From: DASVEE01 sp036399695
Lineage (GTDB): Bacteria; Acidobacteriota; Thermoanaerobaculia; Gp7-AA8
Direction of reading: 5' to 3'
Assembly: GCA_036399695.1 (NCBI GenBank)
Contig: DASWMP010000066.1
Location: forward strand, 1-21,332
Length of the DNA: 21,332 bases
Both the position numbers and the translations under genes were made by a program. Below, one piece after another: positions 14,209 through 21,332 of the stretch (position 1 is the first letter of the stretch; each line of letters opens with the position of its first letter). The notes beneath the pieces were generated by a model. It made no database searches. It was not told the DNA's origin and worked only from the letters and a program-made list of their open reading frames with translations.

Positions 14209-15986
14209 TAGCGGTCCAGTTCTCCGGCGATGATGTTGAGCGAGCCGAGGGTGGCGATGGCGTCGGCGATGGTCTGCCCCGTGATCATCTCGCCATACGC
14301 TTCGAAGATCGGGAAGCAGGGGGGACGCGCCCGGACGCGGTACGGGTTCTTCGTGCCGTCCGAGACGATGTAGAAGCCGACCTCACCGTTGCCACCTTCG
14401 ACCTGGAAGTAGGCCTCGCCGACCGGCGGCTGGATGCCGTGCATGATCAGCTTGAAGTGGTAAATGAGCGACTCCATCTCGTTGTAGACCTTCTCCTTCG
14501 GCGGCATCGCGACGTACGGGTTGTCGACGATGACCGGACCGGCCGGAAGGCCGCGGTCGATGGCCTGCTGCAGGATGCGGATCGACTGGCGCATCTCCTC
14601 GAAGCGGACGAGGAAACGGGCATACGTGTCGCCGCCGTCGGCGATCGGCACGTCCCAGTCGTAAGTCTCGTAACCGAGGTAAGGGTTCGTCTTGCGGACG
14701 TCGAAGGGAACGCCGGTCGCGCGGAGGCAGGGACCGGTGAAGCCGTAGTTGATGGCGTCCGCCTGCGAGATCACGCCGACGCCTTCCGTGCGGTCCCGGA
14801 AGATGCGGTTGGTCATGATCAGCGACTCGACCTCGTCGATGTACTTCGGCAGCATGTGCACGATCTTCTGTGCATGCGCCAGGAAGGTATCGGGGACGTC
14901 GACGGCCAGGCCGCCGATGCGGAGATAGCTGGGGAGCAGGCGCGCGCCGCTGCAGGACTCGGCGAGGGCGATGATCTCCTCGCGCGGCTGGAAGAGGTAC
15001 CAGAAGTTGGTGAGCGCGCCGAGGTCGACGAGGTTCGTGCCGATGCAGACGATGTGGTCGGCGATGCGGTAGAACTCGGAGAGCATCAGGCGCACGTGCT
15101 GCGCGCGATCGGGAGCGGCGATGCCGAGGAGCTTCTCGACCGTCATGCAGTAGCCGACGTTGTTGATGACGGCGGAGCAGTAGTTGAGGCGGTCGGTGTA
15201 CGGGATCACCTGCTGATAGGTGTGCGTCTCCGACATCTTCTCGAAGCAGCGGTGGAGGTAGCCGATCTCCTGCTCGGTGCCGACGATCGTCTCGCCGTCG
15301 AGCGTGACGACGCAGCGCAGCGTGCCGTGCATGGCTGGATGGGACGGACCCATGTTCAGCGTGACGCGCTCGAAGTCCGATTCCTGTTCCTGCTCGGCGA
15401 AGCGGGGGGCGATCTTCGGCACGAGGGCCGTGATGCCTTTCTCCGTGAGGAGCCAGCGCTGCGCCGGATCGTAGTCCTTCCGCAGCGGGTGTCCCTGGAA
15501 CATCTCGTGGGTGAGGATGCGGCGGAGGTTCGGATGTCCGGCGAACTGGATGCCGTACATATCGAAGATCTCGCGCTCGTACCAGTCGTAGCCTTTGAAG
15601 ACGCCGACGCTCGTCGGCACGCTCTCGGTCTCACCGACCCGCACCTTGAGGCGGACGCGCTCGCGATTGGCGACGGAGTAGAGCTGATAGACGACGTCGA
15701 AACGCTGGTCGCGGCCGGGGTAGTCGGCGCCGAAGAGGTCGAGCGGCATCGTGAAGGCGAGCCGGGCGTCGTCGCGCAGGGCGCGGAGAACGTCCACGAT
15801 CTGGTCGCGCTCGACGTAGAAGGTCGGCAGGTCCTGCCCGGGCTCCTGCGTCAGGCCGGTGATCTGCGCCGCGATCTCGGCGCCGCGGGCATCCATCGCC
15901 GCCGCTTCGGCCGGCACGTACGGCGTCCGGTTCGTCGGCGCCGGACCGGTGTAGGGGATGGCGCTGAATTTAGTAAGAGTGCTCAT
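14208..15986 (-). CDS. nuoCD: NADH-quinone oxidoreductase fused subunits C/D
   Basis: Complex I connecting-module protein, 592 aa, a fusion of the 30-kDa (C) and 49-kDa (D) subunits as in E. coli NuoCD. The C part spans about 50-185, with WYEREIFDMYGI (135-146) and GHPLRKDYD (165-173). The D part runs from about 205 to the end, with NMGPSHPAMHG (211-221), which lines the quinone site, and GYLHRCFEKM (242-251), where the usual HRG is HRC. The C-terminus IAGELDR corresponds to the usual GEVDR end. The first 45 residues are a Pro/Ala-rich extension not conserved in the family. ATG 15986 has no obvious Shine-Dalgarno. The 90 bases between nuoB and this gene hold an inverted repeat. Confidence 0.96.
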   Translation of the reverse strand: MSTLTKFSAIPYTGPAPTNRTPYVPAEAAAMDARGAEIAAQITGLTQEPGQDLPTFYVERDQIVDVLRALRDDARLAFTMPLDLFGADYPGRDQRFDVVYQLYSVANRERVRLKVRVGETESVPTSVGVFKGYDWYEREIFDMYGIQFAGHPNLRRILTHEMFQGHPLRKDYDPAQRWLLTEKGITALVPKIAPRFAEQEQESDFERVTLNMGPSHPAMHGTLRCVVTLDGETIVGTEQEIGYLHRCFEKMSETHTYQQVIPYTDRLNYCSAVINNVGYCMTVEKLLGIAAPDRAQHVRLMLSEFYRIADHIVCIGTNLVDLGALTNFWYLFQPREEIIALAESCSGARLLPSYLRIGGLAVDVPDTFLAHAQKIVHMLPKYIDEVESLIMTNRIFRDRTEGVGVISQADAINYGFTGPCLRATGVPFDVRKTNPYLGYETYDWDVPIADGGDTYARFLVRFEEMRQSIRILQQAIDRGLPAGPVIVDNPYVAMPPKEKVYNEMESLIYHFKLIMHGIQPPVGEAYFQVEGGNGEVGFYIVSDGTKNPYRVRARPPCFPIFEAYGEMITGQTIADAIATLGSLNIIAGELDR

Positions 15987-15998
15987 GGTGTGGGGCGC

Positions 15999-16070
15999 GT
16001 CGTCCGTTTTCCGTTGTCCGCTGTCCGTCTCAGCTCATCACGGACAAGGGAAAACGAGCAACGGACAACG
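15999..16070. repeat. Inverted repeat of GGACAACGG phrases between nuoB and nuoCD
   Basis: The left arm about 15999-16028 (CGTCCGTTTTCCGTTGTCCG then CTGTCCGT) pairs imperfectly with the right arm 16040-16070 (ACGGACAAGGG, AAAACGAGC, AACGGACAACG). The phrases are those of the repeat at 4757-4838. It fills nearly the whole 90-base gap inside a probable operon. Confidence 0.75.
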
Positions 16071-16076
16071 CCTCAA

Positions 16077-16661
16077 TCATCCTCGCTTGATCTCTCCGCG
16101 CTCGATCTTTTCCTTCAGCTTCAGGATTCCGTACATCAGACCGTCCGGGGTCGGCGGGCAGCCCGGCACCCAGATGTCGACGGGGATGACTTCATCGATG
16201 CCCTGGACGACATGGTAGGAGCGGTAGAAGCCGCCGGAGGTGGCGCAGGCGCCCATGGCCAGGACGTACTTTGGCTCCGGCATCTGGTCGTAGATCTTTT
16301 TGAGGACGGGGGCGAGTTTGTCGACGATCGTGCCGGCGACGATCATGAGATCGGCCTGGCGCGGCGAGAAACGGACGACCTCGGCTCCGAAGCGGGAGAT
16401 GTCGTAGTGCGACGACACCATCGACATGAACTCGATCGCGCAGCAGGCGGTGCCGAACGGCAGCGGCCACAGCGAGTTGCCGCGAGCCCAGTTCACGACC
16501 TGGTCGAGCTTGAGCGTCAGATAGCTGCCGCCGGCGAGATCGTCCGAACGGTCGGCTTCGCCCGGGAGAGTGATGAGTCCTTTTTCCGCGCCCTCGCCGG
16601 GGGCCACGCCCGCCTTGCGCGGGATGATCGAGGTTTCGTTGTCAATCTTCTGTACTGGCAT
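16077..16661 (-). CDS. nuoB: NADH-quinone oxidoreductase subunit B
   Basis: Complex I subunit (PSST homologue) carrying the terminal Fe-S cluster N2 that passes electrons to quinone, 194 aa. The four cluster ligands are present: adjacent Cys73 and Cys74 (FGTACCAIEF), Cys139 (GACATSGG) and Cys168 (VPGCPPTPDG). The N-terminal 45 residues are a variable extension. ATG 16661 is the first gene of the minus-strand block; nuoA, normally just upstream, is not present, and the next 400 bases are non-coding repeats, so the promoter is probably in that gap. No promoter motif is clear enough to place. Confidence 0.96.
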   Translation of the reverse strand: MPVQKIDNETSIIPRKAGVAPGEGAEKGLITLPGEADRSDDLAGGSYLTLKLDQVVNWARGNSLWPLPFGTACCAIEFMSMVSSHYDISRFGAEVVRFSPRQADLMIVAGTIVDKLAPVLKKIYDQMPEPKYVLAMGACATSGGFYRSYHVVQGIDEVIPVDIWVPGCPPTPDGLMYGILKLKEKIERGEIKRG

Positions 16662-16827
16662 GCTTTAGCTCTGTCTTGGGACGGGATTGCCGCTGCCCGG
16701 AGTGAGAACGGAGCCCAGAGGGCGGGAGGCGGCGGATTCTACGCGTTTGAGAAATCTTTCACAAGGAGACAACACCCCTGCCCGAAGGGTCATTGCCATG
16801 CGAAATCGGAGCCGTGAATCCGTGACC

Positions 16828-16915
16828 GATAGTTGGCAGTTGGCAGTTGGCGGTGGAAACGGGAACCGCGACCGGTTTCTCTCCTGCCGACCGCCAACCG
16901 CCAACCACCAACTAT
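16828..16915. repeat. Inverted repeat of AGTTGGCAGTTGGCGG phrases
   Basis: The left arm about 16828-16866 (ATAGTTGGCAGTTGGCAG onward) pairs with the right arm 16871-16915 (GGTTTCTCTCCTGCC, then CCAACCGCCAACC and ACCAACTATT). Pairing is imperfect but spans about 40 bases around a very short centre. The family is shared with 25-57 and 17017-17048. Confidence 0.75.
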
Positions 16916-17016
16916 TCTCAAGGGCGTCAACCGCTGGCCTCCTCGTGCGTACCTACAGTCATCCGGTTGTGAACCTGCAGCCGCTCGCCGCAGTATTGTC
17001 ATCAATGGGTAAGATC

Positions 17017-17048
17017 TACTGCCAACCGCCAACTGCCCACCGCCTACT
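17017..17048. repeat. Single arm of CCAACCGCCAACTG family
   Basis: CTACTGCCAACCGCCAACTG followed by CCCACCGCCTACTG. It ends seven bases before the Shine-Dalgarno of the S9 peptidase, so it lies in the 5' leader. No partner arm is obvious nearby. Confidence 0.6.
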
Positions 17049-17054
17049 GATTCC

Positions 17055-17059
17055 GGAGG
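17055..17059 (+). promoter_or_regulatory. Strong Shine-Dalgarno supporting a TTG start
   Basis: GGAGG at 17055-17059 stands five bases before TTG 17065. It is the best ribosome binding site in the window and decides the start, because the signal peptide (MKRLPALLL) begins at that TTG. Confidence 0.8.
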
Positions 17060-17064
17060 TTTGA

Positions 17065-19044
17065 TTGAAGCGTTTACCTGCTCTCTTACTCGTTCTCCTC
17101 ACGCTGGCCTCGCTGGCGGCCGTACCGCTGGCAGCCGAGCTGCCGCCGCTGATCCCACGGGAGGTCCTGTTCGGCAATCCGGAACGGTCGAATCCCCAGA
17201 TGTCCCCCGACGGGACGAAGCTCGCCTGGCTCGCCCCGGACAAGAAGAACGTCCTGCAGGTCTGGGTCAAGACCATCGGCTCGGAGGACGACCGGGTCGT
17301 CACGGCCGACAAGAAGCGCGGCGTCCGCAACTACAACTGGGCGCCGGACGGCAAGACGATCCTCTACATGCAGGACAACGACGGGGATGAGAACTTCCAC
17401 ATCCACGGCGTCGACCTGACGAGCGGCAACGTCCGCGACTACACGCCGTTCCAGGGCGTGCGCGCCTCGTTCGTGGCTGTCGAGCCGACGATCGCCGACG
17501 AGATGCTCGTCTCGCTGAACGTCCGCGACCGGAAGGTCTTCGACGTCTATCGCCTGACGCTCTCGACCGGCGCGCTGGTGCTCGACACGCAGAACCCGGG
17601 CGACGTCGGCGGCTGGGAAGCCGACCGCAACCTGAACGTCGTCCTGGCCGAGGCCGCGCTGCCGGACGGCAGCTCGGAGCTGCGCGTGCGCGACAACCCG
17701 AAGGCGCCGTGGCGGTCGTGGCTCAAAGCCAGCGCGGACGACAACATCTCCGTCGTCTCCCTCACGGCCGACGGCAAGTCCGTGATCCTCGAATCCTCCC
17801 TCGGCTCGGACACGACGCGCGTCGTCGAGCGCAATCTCGCCACCGGCGCCGAGAAGCTCATCGCCAACTCGCCGGCCGTCGATGCCGGCATCGTGCAGAT
17901 GAACCCCTACACCCGGACCATCGAAGCGGTGTCGTTCGAGCCGGGCCGCCGTACCTGGAGCATCATCGACAACGGGGTCCGCGGCGACTTCGACGCCATC
18001 GCCAAGCTCACGGACGGCGACTTCGCGATCGTCAACCGCAACCGCGACAACTCGCGCTGGCTCGTCGCCTTCAGCTCGGACCGCGGCCCGAACCGCTGGT
18101 ACACCTGGGACCGCGCCGCGAAGAAGGGGACGTTCCTCTTCTCGACGCAGTCGAAGCTCGAAGGTCTGCAGCTCTCCGAGATGCGCCCGGTCGTCATCAA
18201 GACGCGCGACGGTTTCGACATGCACGCGTATCTCACGCTCCCGGCCGGCCTGCCGGCGAAGAACCTGCCGCTCGTGCTCTACGTCCACGGTGGTCCTTGG
18301 GGCCGCGACTCCTGGGGTTATCGCGCCGTCCCGCAGTGGCTCGCGAACCGCGGCTACGCCGTGCTGCAGCCGAACTTCCGCGCCTCCACGGGCTACGGCA
18401 AGAAGTGGCTCAACGCGGGCGACAAGCAGTGGGGCCTGAAGATGCACGACGACCTCATCGACTCGGTGAACTGGGCGGTGAAGGAAGGCTACGTCGACAA
18501 GAACAAGGTCGCCATCTCCGGCGGCTCGTACGGCGGTTACGCTACGCTGGCCGGCCTGACGTACACGCCTGACTTTTTCACCTGCGGCGTGGATATCGTC
18601 GGCCCGTCAAACCTGCGCACGCTGCTGAACTCGATCCCGCCCTACTGGTCGACGCTCCGCGCGAACTTCGCCAAGCGCATGGGCAACATCGACGATCCGA
18701 AGGACGAGGAGCTGATCCGCAACGCTTCGCCGCTCTTCAAGGCGGACAAGATCAAGAAGCCGCTGCTGATCGGGCAGGGTGCGAACGACCCGCGCGTGAA
18801 CAAGGCGGAGTCGGATCAGATCGTCGACGCAATCCAGAAGAACAACGGCTCGGTGACGTATGTGGTCTACAGCGATGAAGGCCACGGCTTCGCCCGCCCG
18901 GAGAATTCGATCGACTTCTGGGCCCGGACCGAGAACTTCCTCTCGCAATGCCTCGGCGGCCGCGCCGAGCCGATGCAGGGCGACAAGTACCCCGGCTCCA
19001 CCGCCGCGGTGCGCGTGATCGCCAACGGTAAAGAGGTGCGTTAG
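17065..19044 (+). CDS. Secreted S9-family prolyl oligopeptidase-like peptidase
   Basis: Predicted exported serine peptidase of the prolyl oligopeptidase family (S9; acylaminoacyl-peptidase/dipeptidyl peptidase type), 659 aa. A signal peptide at 1-24 ends AVPLAA. An N-terminal beta-propeller (about 25-385) shows a TolB-like repeat start (NPQMSPDGTKLAWLAPD). The C-terminal alpha/beta hydrolase domain begins near 390 with HGGPW at 408-412 (oxyanion region). The catalytic triad is Ser488 in GGSYGGY, Asp575 in GANDPRVN and His607 in DEGHGF. All three are intact, so it should be active in the periplasm or outside, cleaving small peptides. A 30-residue C-terminal tail after LSQCLGG is not part of the core. 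It is a single gene followed by a terminator hairpin. Confidence 0.95.
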   Translation: MKRLPALLLVLLTLASLAAVPLAAELPPLIPREVLFGNPERSNPQMSPDGTKLAWLAPDKKNVLQVWVKTIGSEDDRVVTADKKRGVRNYNWAPDGKTILYMQDNDGDENFHIHGVDLTSGNVRDYTPFQGVRASFVAVEPTIADEMLVSLNVRDRKVFDVYRLTLSTGALVLDTQNPGDVGGWEADRNLNVVLAEAALPDGSSELRVRDNPKAPWRSWLKASADDNISVVSLTADGKSVILESSLGSDTTRVVERNLATGAEKLIANSPAVDAGIVQMNPYTRTIEAVSFEPGRRTWSIIDNGVRGDFDAIAKLTDGDFAIVNRNRDNSRWLVAFSSDRGPNRWYTWDRAAKKGTFLFSTQSKLEGLQLSEMRPVVIKTRDGFDMHAYLTLPAGLPAKNLPLVLYVHGGPWGRDSWGYRAVPQWLANRGYAVLQPNFRASTGYGKKWLNAGDKQWGLKMHDDLIDSVNWAVKEGYVDKNKVAISGGSYGGYATLAGLTYTPDFFTCGVDIVGPSNLRTLLNSIPPYWSTLRANFAKRMGNIDDPKDEELIRNASPLFKADKIKKPLLIGQGANDPRVNKAESDQIVDAIQKNNGSVTYVVYSDEGHGFARPENSIDFWARTENFLSQCLGGRAEPMQGDKYPGSTAAVRVIANGKEVR

Positions 19045-19103
19045 GGTTACGTGTTGGGGAGAGACGACGAAGGCCCCCGGTCGTCTCTCCCCGACGCAAC
19101 CCT
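19043..19103. terminator. Bidirectional hairpin terminator between convergent genes
   Basis: GGGGAGAGACGAC (19056-19068) pairs perfectly with GTCGTCTCTCCCC (19080-19092) around an 11-base loop. Outside this, AGGGTT at 19043-19048 also pairs with AACCCT at 19098-19103. It occupies the whole gap between the stop codons of the S9 peptidase (+) and the glycosyltransferase (-). No T-tract follows on either side, so Rho-independent strength is uncertain. Confidence 0.75.
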
Positions 19104-19112
19104 GACGCACTC

Positions 19113-20117
19113 CTACCGTCGCGATAAGAAGAACTGCTCCAGGCGATCGGCTACGTGCTCTACGCGCCACTGCTCCGCGACTTGGCGGCCGCGGACGCGG
19201 AGACGTTCGCGCAGCTCTGTATCGCCGAGGAGCTCGATCAGCCGTTCGCCCAGCTCGGCCGCATTTTCCTGCGGTGCGAAGAGCGCGTAGTCGTGCCGTT
19301 CGTCGAACGAGAGATACGATGGAATCGACGTCATCACGCACGGAATCCCCGACGCCAGCGCCTCGGCCGCCGGAAGGCCGAAGCCTTCCTCCCGGTGATT
19401 CGGCGCGATCAGGATGTCGCACGAGTGCATCAGCCGCGTCATCTCCGTCGTCGTCAGGGCCACGTGGAACTCCTGGACGGTTTCGAGCGGCTCCTCGCGT
19501 GAGGGTATCCAGGGGGAGACGCGGATCAGGTCGAGCTTCTGGTGGAACCAGCGGGCGTGGGTCACGGCGCCGTAGCCGTCCTGGATTCCTTTCAGGTCCG
19601 CCTGCGCCTGGCCGCAGAGCAGGACCCGCGGCGGCTCGTGCTCGCGCGGGGTGGCGCGGCGGTAGAACTCGTCTTCGACCACCTGGCCGATGAAGGTCAC
19701 GTCCTCCGTGAAGCGCTTGCAGATCGGGATGAGCGACTTCGAGACGACCAGCTTCGGGATCGGCAGCTTGTACGCCTCCTCGATCTGCGGGCGGATCGGC
19801 TCGTACGCGGAGAAGGCTCCCTCGTAGCCCTGGCACAGATGGACGGCCCGGTCGCCGGCTGCTTCGTACGCGAACGGCACCGTGAGCCAGAACGTGCCGA
19901 CGACGAAGTCCTGGTCGCTGGCGTCGTACTGGCGGAAGTCGTCGACGTAGATCCACTCGGCGCGCGAGCTTCGCCACGTGAGTGGCTGGCCGAGCGTGAC
20001 GAGGCGGACCTGATGGCCGCGGGCGATCAGCGCGTCGGCGTGCACGAGCTGGATGCGGACGCCGCCGGACGGCTCGGTATCGGGGACGAAGTAGGTGATC
20101 TTCAGCGGCTTCGGCAT
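19113..20117 (-). CDS. Glycosyltransferase family 4 (GT-B fold)
   Basis: Predicted cytosolic sugar-nucleotide-dependent glycosyltransferase, 334 aa, probably making a cell-surface or exopolysaccharide. The N-terminal half has the family opening ITYFVPDTEPSGGVRIQLVHADALIARGH split here as PSGGVRIQ (16-23) and the following helix. The C-terminal half has the retaining GT4 motif EEGFGLPAAEALASGIP (243-259), with the E-x7-E pair Glu244/Glu252. The chain is slightly shorter than typical GT4 enzymes (about 370). ATG 20117 overlaps the TGA of the upstream methyltransferase by one base (TGATG), so it is preferred over TTG 20120. Acceptor and donor are unknown. Confidence 0.92.
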   Translation of the reverse strand: MPKPLKITYFVPDTEPSGGVRIQLVHADALIARGHQVRLVTLGQPLTWRSSRAEWIYVDDFRQYDASDQDFVVGTFWLTVPFAYEAAGDRAVHLCQGYEGAFSAYEPIRPQIEEAYKLPIPKLVVSKSLIPICKRFTEDVTFIGQVVEDEFYRRATPREHEPPRVLLCGQAQADLKGIQDGYGAVTHARWFHQKLDLIRVSPWIPSREEPLETVQEFHVALTTTEMTRLMHSCDILIAPNHREEGFGLPAAEALASGIPCVMTSIPSYLSFDERHDYALFAPQENAAELGERLIELLGDTELRERLRVRGRQVAEQWRVEHVADRLEQFFLSRR

Positions 20118-21277
20118 CAAGCGTTTTTCGCGATCACGTAGTAGCCGGAGGGGAGGAGGTCCTCCTTCGAGAACGGCACGCCCGCGGCCGTGAGGCGCGA
20201 CAGCAACTCCTCACGCGCGGGCGTCGGCCCGAAGTCCTGCGGCGAGATTTCTACGACCGTCCAGCCGGCGATCGTCAGCATCTCGCTGAGCGACTGCTTC
20301 GTGAAGAAGCGCAGATGGCCGACGCAGGTGAGGCCCATGTAGACGTAGTCGAAGCGGCCATGCAGCAGGTCGTTGACGATGGCCGCGTTCGAGAGATTCG
20401 GCAGCGAGAGGAGCAGGTGCCCGCCGGGCGTGGCCACCCGGCGCAGCTCCGCGAGGAACGACCAGGGCTCGTCGAGATGCTCGACGATGTCGCCGCCGAT
20501 GATCCAGTCGAACTTCTCGTCGAGGATGGCCACGATCTCCCGAACGTCGCCGCGGTAGACGGCGTCGATGCGCTTCTCGGCGATGGCCGCTGCCGCCGGA
20601 TCGAGCTCGATGCCGACGACGCGGCACGGTTGCCGCCGCTTGAGCGCTTCGCCGAGAGGGGCCTCGCCGCAGCCGAACTCGAGGATGGCCTTGGCGTTGG
20701 GGGAGACGCGGGTGAGGAGGTCGTAGCGGGTCTGGCCGCGCAGCGAGCTCCAGCGGTGGACGTAATCGGTGGCCGAGATGGCGACCTCGCGGCCGGTGAG
20801 GGCGCGGGCGAGCGGCTCGCGGATCGTGTCCAGCAGCTCCGTCCGGCAGAGGAAGACCGCCGGGTCGCTCTTGTCCCAGGTGAGCCGCTCGATGGACACC
20901 GGCTGCTTGGCCAGCTCGCCGGTGACGGCCTGGAGCTCCCGCAGCGTCAGGTAGAGCGAGGGGGGCATCCGCTTCTGCTGCGGATGGTCGGACTCGTTCG
21001 TGATCGGCAGCACCGCCGCCGCCCCGGTCGAGACGAGCAGCTCGTGCAGGCGAGTGCCGAGGTGCTGAGGGGGGAGGAGGAGGGGATCGGTGACGACCAG
21101 GACGAACTCGGTATCGACGTCCGCCGCCGCGTCTGCCGCGCTCTCGTCGCGGTCGTAGAAGACGATCTCCCCATCACCGATGCCGTTCCGTAGGAGCATC
21201 TGCGACTGCCAGCTTGCGTACCGCTCCTCGATCGCCGGGTGATCGTAGCGGGGGAAAAGGAGGGAAAGGGCGGGCAT
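20117..21277 (-). CDS. SAM-dependent methyltransferase with N-terminal glycosyltransferase-like half
   Basis: 386 aa from ATG 21277. The C-terminal half (about 180-386) is a class I methyltransferase: motif I ILEFGCGEA (198-206), acidic ribose-binding Glu224/Asp226 in VGIELD, GDIVEHLDEPWSFL (262-275) and LLLSLPNLSN (288-297). The type resembles Methyltransf_11/23-like enzymes found in polysaccharide clusters. The N-terminal half (1-175) has DTEFVLVVTDPLLLPP (55-70), which recalls the strand-DxD region of family 2 glycosyltransferases but without a clear DxD, so a degenerate GT2 or other Rossmann-like domain is possible; I do not recognise it firmly. Methylation of a glycan is suggested by the coupled GT4 gene. 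An upstream in-frame TTG (21316) is less likely. Confidence 0.86.
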   Translation of the reverse strand: MPALSLLFPRYDHPAIEERYASWQSQMLLRNGIGDGEIVFYDRDESAADAAADVDTEFVLVVTDPLLLPPQHLGTRLHELLVSTGAAAVLPITNESDHPQQKRMPPSLYLTLRELQAVTGELAKQPVSIERLTWDKSDPAVFLCRTELLDTIREPLARALTGREVAISATDYVHRWSSLRGQTRYDLLTRVSPNAKAILEFGCGEAPLGEALKRRQPCRVVGIELDPAAAAIAEKRIDAVYRGDVREIVAILDEKFDWIIGGDIVEHLDEPWSFLAELRRVATPGGHLLLSLPNLSNAAIVNDLLHGRFDYVYMGLTCVGHLRFFTKQSLSEMLTIAGWTVVEISPQDFGPTPAREELLSRLTAAGVPFSKEDLLPSGYYVIAKNA

Positions 21278-21332
21278 GGGCGGGCCGAATCTTAATGGGG
21301 AATGATGAACGGTCAATGTTGAATGTGGACTA
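21278..21332. other. Window-edge leader with TGAATG/AATGATGAA phrases
   Basis: Bases 21300-21327 contain AATGATGAAC, TCAATGTTGAATG phrases, another short-phrase repeat type. It is the leader of the methyltransferase gene and is cut by the window end, so no partner arm can be judged. Confidence 0.35.

Larger units (their letters stand above)
16662..17064. other. 403-base divergent intergenic region with phrase repeats
   Basis: It lies between divergently transcribed nuoB and the S9 peptidase gene, so promoters for both should be here, though I cannot place them with confidence. It contains the inverted repeat at 16828-16915 and a related single arm at 17017-17048. Short open frames across it are explained by the repeats. 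Confidence 0.6.

Noticed and set aside
14439..16817. 792-residue open frame on the plus strand opposite nuoCD and nuoB
   Set aside because: It spans two conserved nuo genes and the repeat between them; no domain signal and a composition typical of antisense frames in GC-rich DNA.

Overview
The window is GC-rich (two hand-counted 60-base samples of housekeeping genes gave 67 and 70 %) and densely coding. It reads as one bacterial chromosome segment with about 15 protein genes and no RNA genes that I can see. A nuoB / fused nuoCD / nuoI cluster, a TTG start with a strong Shine-Dalgarno, an S9 peptidase, a SpoIIE-type phosphatase and intergenic gaps filled with long inverted repeats built from short phrases suggest an Acidobacteriota-like soil or sediment lineage. 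That placement is inference from style and content, not from a marker gene.

Layout. 106-2484 (+): membrane HAMP/SpoIIE phosphatase. 2642-4025 (+): a translationally coupled trio of barstar-like inhibitor, secreted RNase Sa/barnase-type ribonuclease and DinB-family protein. 4045-4737 (-): HAD phosphatase. 4864-6572 (+): MFS drug:proton antiporter and peptide deformylase. 6744-11132 (+): a single 1462-residue protein joining an N-terminal TIR domain, a CHAT protease-like domain, a STAND/NB-ARC-type NTPase and C-terminal TPRs. 11133-11678: non-coding, with a 64-65-base tandem repeat and half of a 129-base palindrome. 11679-12839 (-): cysteine desulfurase. 13063-16661 (-): ferritin-like protein, nuoI, nuoCD and nuoB, transcribed in the order nuoB to ferritin-like. 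17065-19044 (+): secreted S9 prolyl-oligopeptidase. 19113-21277 (-): SAM methyltransferase and GT4 glycosyltransferase, translationally coupled.

How the genes fit. The most notable gene is the TIR-CHAT-NTPase-TPR protein. It has the architecture of a single-gene immune sensor/executor: TPRs plus a STAND ATPase as switch, and two different potential effectors at the N-terminus. It has a lower-GC 3' half (50-58 % in samples) and lies between two large palindromes, next to a tandem repeat array, so it looks like an acquired defence cassette. The barstar/RNase pair is a second conflict-type module. The minus-strand nuoB-nuoCD-nuoI-ferritin-like-desulfurase block has an iron-sulfur/redox theme, but the complex I genes are only the connecting-arm subunits; nuoA, E-H and J-N are absent here. 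Most intergenic gaps carry one of several families of phrase-like inverted repeats, several directly abutting stop codons.
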